Assembly (NCBI GenBank): GCA_023389175.1
Contig: JAEWEW010000400.1
Coordinates: 1 to 8,985, forward strand
Source: Pseudomonadota bacterium
Lineage (GTDB): Bacteria > Pseudomonadota > Gammaproteobacteria > Burkholderiales > Burkholderiaceae_E
Length of the DNA stretch: 8,985 nucleotides
Direction: 5' to 3'
In this document: positions 6,661 to 8,985 of the stretch, piece by piece
Layout of the letters: every line of letters begins with the position of its first letter
Position numbering within the stretch: the first letter of the stretch is position 1
Notes under the pieces: generated by a model
The model's database searches: none
What the model saw: only the letters and a program-made list of their open reading frames with translations
Told to the model about the DNA's origin: nothing
Program-made: the position numbers and the translations under genes

Positions 6661-7818
6661 ATGACACGCGCATCCCTGACGTCGCGGTTGGCCCGCCTGG
6701 GCCTTCCGCTGGCGGTCTCGCTGGCAATCTCCGGCCCGGCCGCGGCCGAGCTGACCGTCGGCGTGTCGCTCGCGCTGACCGGCCCCGGTTCGGCCCTCGG
6801 GATACCGGTGAAGAACGGCTTCGACCTGTGGCCGGCCGAGATCGGCGGCGAGAAGGTGAAGCTGATCATCCTGGACGACACCGGTGATCCGTCGCAGGCG
6901 ACCCGCAATGCCCGCAAGTTCGCCACCGAGGAGAAAGTCGACGTGATGCTCGGCTCGACGCAGACGCCGGGCGGCATGGCGCTCGCCACCGTCGCGAACG
7001 AGACGCAGACGGTGCACATGGCCTTCGCACCGATCCCGCTCGCCGGCGACAAGACCGCCTGGTCGTTCGTCGTGCCGCAGTCGGTGAAGCTCATGGCCGA
7101 CGCCGTGGTGAAGGACATCAAGGCGAAGAAGTTCAAGACCATCGGGATGATCGGCTTCTCGGATCCGTGGGGCGAGCAGTGGTATGACGCGCTCTCGAAG
7201 GGCCTGGAGGGGTCGGGCACGAAGATCGTCGCCAACGAGAAGTACGGCCGCGCCGACACCAGCGTGACCGGCCAGGTGCTGAAGCTGATCGCCGCCAATC
7301 CCGAGGCCATCCTGATCGCGGGCTCGGGCACCGGCGCGGCGCTGCCGCAGACGGCGCTTGCCGACCGCGGCTACAAGGGCCAGGTCTACCAGACCCACGG
7401 CGCCGGCTCGAGCGACTTCCTGCGCATCGCCGGCAAGTCGGCCGAAGGCACGATCCTGCCGATCGGCCCGGTGCTGGTGCCGCGCCAGCTGCCGGACTCG
7501 CATCCGTCCAAGAAGGTGGTGCAGGAGTTCGTGAAGAGCTACCAGGCCAAGTTCGGCGACAAGTCGCCGGTGGTGTTCGGCGCCCACAGCTACGATGCCG
7601 CGCGCATCCTGGAAAAGGCGGTGCCGGTGGCGAAGAAGACGGCGAAGCCCGGCACGCCGGAGTTCCGCAAGGCCCTGCGCGAGGCGATCGAATCGGCCAA
7701 GGACATCGCCGCCGTGAATGGCGTCTACAACTTCACGCCGCAGGACCACTTCGGGCTCGACGAGCGCGGCGCGGTCATGGTCAAGGTGAGCAAGGGCGAC
7801 TGGGAGCTGCTGAAGTAG
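6661..7818 (+). CDS. ABC transporter periplasmic substrate-binding protein (LivK/Leu-Ile-Val-binding class), likely aromatic acid
   Basis: A 385-residue type I periplasmic binding protein. The first 29 residues are a Sec signal peptide: positively charged n-region (MTRASLTSRLAR), hydrophobic core (LGLPLAVSLAISG) and an AAA|E cleavage site. There is no lipobox Cys, so it is soluble in the periplasm. The mature start LTVGVSLALTGPGSALGIPV and the LIILDDTGDPSQATRNARKF segment are characteristic of the family that binds branched-chain amino acids or, in many soil bacteria, aromatic and phenylpropanoid acids. Start is ATG with GAGGAG 7 bases upstream. It follows fcs by 48 bases containing a palindrome and precedes the permease gene by 30 bases. 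Position next to the ligase and hydratase suggests a hydroxycinnamate ligand, comparable to the binding proteins in the coumarate regulon of Rhodopseudomonas palustris. The ligand is inference; family and location are firm. Confidence 0.92.
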   Translation: MTRASLTSRLARLGLPLAVSLAISGPAAAELTVGVSLALTGPGSALGIPVKNGFDLWPAEIGGEKVKLIILDDTGDPSQATRNARKFATEEKVDVMLGSTQTPGGMALATVANETQTVHMAFAPIPLAGDKTAWSFVVPQSVKLMADAVVKDIKAKKFKTIGMIGFSDPWGEQWYDALSKGLEGSGTKIVANEKYGRADTSVTGQVLKLIAANPEAILIAGSGTGAALPQTALADRGYKGQVYQTHGAGSSDFLRIAGKSAEGTILPIGPVLVPRQLPDSHPSKKVVQEFVKSYQAKFGDKSPVVFGAHSYDAARILEKAVPVAKKTAKPGTPEFRKALREAIESAKDIAAVNGVYNFTPQDHFGLDERGAVMVKVSKGDWELLK

Positions 7819-7836
7819 GTCCCGCGGCGGCGACAC

Positions 7837-7841
7837 GGGAG
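7837..7841 (+). promoter_or_regulatory. Ribosome binding site supporting a TTG start for the permease
   Basis: GGGAG lies 7 bases before TTG at 7849. There is no ATG before the first transmembrane segment, and the protein from TTG begins with MDWQIAVLLLQDGLTNGAVYA-type sequence as in other LivH permeases, so TTG is very probably the real start. Confidence 0.65.
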
Positions 7842-7848
7842 CCGGCGC

Positions 7849-8886
7849 TTGGACTGGCAGATCGCCGTCCTGCTGCTGCAGGACGGCCTCACCAACGGCG
7901 CGGTGTACGCGCTGCTCGGCATCGCCATCGTGCTGGTGTTCGCGGTGATGCGGGTGATCTTCGTTCCGCAGGGCGAGTTCGTCGCCTTCGGCGCGCTCAC
8001 GCTCGCGAGCCTGCAGGCCGGCATGGTGCCCGGGTCGGTGTGGCTGCTGCTGGTCGCCGCGATCGCGGTGGCAGCGATGCAGCTGCCGCAGGCGCTGCGC
8101 GAGCAGGGCGTGGCCGGCGCCGCGAGCGTGGCCGTGCGCACGCTCGCGCTGCCCGTGGCCATCGCGCTGCTCGCCTGGTGGCTGGCCCCGCGCGGGCTGC
8201 CGCTCGCGGCGCAGGTCGCCCTCACGCTCGCCATCATCACGCCGCTCGGACCGCTGCTCTACCGGGCGGTGTTCCAGCCGATCGCCGATGCGTCGGTGCT
8301 GGTGCTGCTGATCGCCTCGGTCGCGGCCCACTTCGTGCTCACCGGCCTCGCCCTGGTGTTCTTCGGCGCCGAGGGATTCCGCACGCCCGCCTTCTCGGAC
8401 GGAACGCTCGCCTTCGGCACGCTGGTCTTCAGCGGGCAGAGCCTCTGGATCTACGGCATCACGCTGCTGCTGATCGTGGCCATGGGGCTCTTCTTCACTT
8501 TCACCCTGGCCGGCAAGGCGCTGCGCGCGACCGCATTCAACCGCACCGGCGCGCGGCTCATCGGCTTCTCGCCCAATCGCGCGGGCACGCTCACCTTCAC
8601 CTTCGCCGCCTTCCTGGGCACGCTGTCCGGCGTGCTGATCGCCCCGGTTGTCACCATCTACTACGACAGCGGCTTCGTGATCGGCCTCAAGGGGTTCGTC
8701 GCGGCGATCGTCGGCGGGCTCGCCAGCTATCCGCTCACCGCGCTTGGCGCGGTGCTGGTCGGCGTGCTGGAGGCCTTCTCGTCCTTCTGGGCGAGCGGCT
8801 ACAAGGAGGCGATCGTCTTCACGCTGGTCATCCCGGTGCTGATCTGGCTGTCCCTCACCGGCACCCACCACGAGGAGGAGGAGTAG
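7849..8886 (+). CDS. ABC transporter permease, LivH type (enlarged)
   Basis: A 345-residue polytopic inner-membrane protein. LQDGLTNGAVYALLGIAIVLVF (9-30) and FVPQGEFVAFGALT (38-51) are the N-terminal LivH signature. The loop GKALRATAFNRTGARLIGFS (222-241) is the EAA-like contact with the ATPase. ALGAVLVGVLEAF near the end is also typical. LivH proteins are usually around 290-310 residues. The excess maps to about residues 73-135, where an amphipathic stretch and one or two additional hydrophobic segments (about 98-113 and 118-133) sit before LLYRAVFQPIADASVLVLLIASV. The C-terminus ends in an acidic HHEEEE. The start is TTG (see RBS). It should pair with a LivM permease and LivG/LivF ATPases, none of which is in the window. 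Together with the binding protein it forms the import system for the presumed aromatic acid. Confidence 0.9.
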   Translation: MDWQIAVLLLQDGLTNGAVYALLGIAIVLVFAVMRVIFVPQGEFVAFGALTLASLQAGMVPGSVWLLLVAAIAVAAMQLPQALREQGVAGAASVAVRTLALPVAIALLAWWLAPRGLPLAAQVALTLAIITPLGPLLYRAVFQPIADASVLVLLIASVAAHFVLTGLALVFFGAEGFRTPAFSDGTLAFGTLVFSGQSLWIYGITLLLIVAMGLFFTFTLAGKALRATAFNRTGARLIGFSPNRAGTLTFTFAAFLGTLSGVLIAPVVTIYYDSGFVIGLKGFVAAIVGGLASYPLTALGAVLVGVLEAFSSFWASGYKEAIVFTLVIPVLIWLSLTGTHHEEEE

Positions 8887-8890
8887 TGGG

Positions 8891-8985
8891 CGCCCCCAGG
8901 GCCGGGTTACGCCCAGCCCGCCCCCCGTGGGGGTCAAGGAAACTTGGGGCGGCCCGGCGTTTCCTTGACGCCCCCAGGGCCGGGC
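8891..8985. repeat. Start of a tandem GC-rich intergenic repeat, 78-base period, with nested hairpins
   Basis: After the permease stop there is no coding signal. The 16-base string CGCCCCCAGGGCCGGG occurs at 8891-8906 and again at 8969-8984, an exact direct repeat with a 78-base period; the window ends one base later. Inside the unit are hairpins: GGGCCGGG/CCCAGCCC (8899-8906 with 8912-8919, one mismatch), CCCC/GGGG (8922-8925 with 8930-8933), and a long one whose arms are 8928-8943 and 8959-8976 (AAGGAAAC against GTTTCCTT in full, extending through CCCCCA/TGGGGG with two unpaired bases). The right arm of the long hairpin runs into the second copy of the direct repeat. The structure could act as a transcription barrier or RNA stabiliser after the permease gene, or be a REP-like or minisatellite element found elsewhere in the genome. 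No transposase or attachment site is seen. Confidence 0.7.

Noticed and set aside
4429..8937. A 1502-codon stop-free frame on the minus strand opposite the ligase, binding-protein and permease genes
   Set aside because: Its translation is low-complexity Arg/His/Asp/Gly-rich sequence with no domain. Such long antisense frames are common in GC-rich genes, while the plus-strand proteins carry clear family motifs across the same span.
8921..8976. Rho-independent terminator after the permease
   Set aside because: The stem is strong, but no T-run follows on the plus strand and the sequence repeats with a 78-base period, so it is annotated as a repeat instead.

Overview
The window is GC-rich, tightly packed bacterial DNA from what looks like a metabolically versatile proteobacterium. 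A Burkholderiales-like betaproteobacterium is my best guess, from the base composition, the aromatic-acid CoA-ligase gene set and the GC-rich intergenic repeat; an alphaproteobacterium is not excluded. There is no sign of phage, insertion sequence, CRISPR array, tRNA or rRNA.

Left part (1-3714): the 3' end of a gene for a protein with two peptidoglycan-binding repeats reads rightward from the window edge and meets, 14 bases away, a leftward gene set. In order of transcription (right to left) that set encodes a metal-dependent amidohydrolase-2 family hydrolase/decarboxylase, a Bcr/CflA-type MFS exporter starting 3 bases after it, and, 73 bases further on, a phytanoyl-CoA dioxygenase (PhyH)-like Fe(II)/2-oxoglutarate oxygenase.

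Centre (3715-3892): a divergent intergenic region that is unusually AT-rich for this DNA and carries overlapping inverted repeats. It is the obvious place for shared transcriptional control of both directions.

Right part (3893-8886): a rightward operon of a crotonase-fold enoyl-CoA hydratase/lyase, a feruloyl-CoA synthase-type ligase (ATGA overlap), a periplasmic substrate-binding protein of the branched-chain amino acid/aromatic acid class, and an enlarged LivH-type permease. Together these look like uptake, CoA activation and side-chain hydration of a hydroxycinnamate such as ferulate or p-coumarate. The second permease and the ATPases expected for the transporter are not in the window and should lie downstream. 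A perfect 8+8 palindrome separates the enzyme genes from the binding-protein gene.

Right edge (8887-8985): non-coding DNA that begins a tandem repeat of 78-base period with nested hairpins; the second unit is cut by the window end.

I found no clearly new biological system. The most interesting items are the repeat at the right edge, the intercistronic palindrome, the operator-like cluster, and the possible pathway link between the two divergent gene sets.
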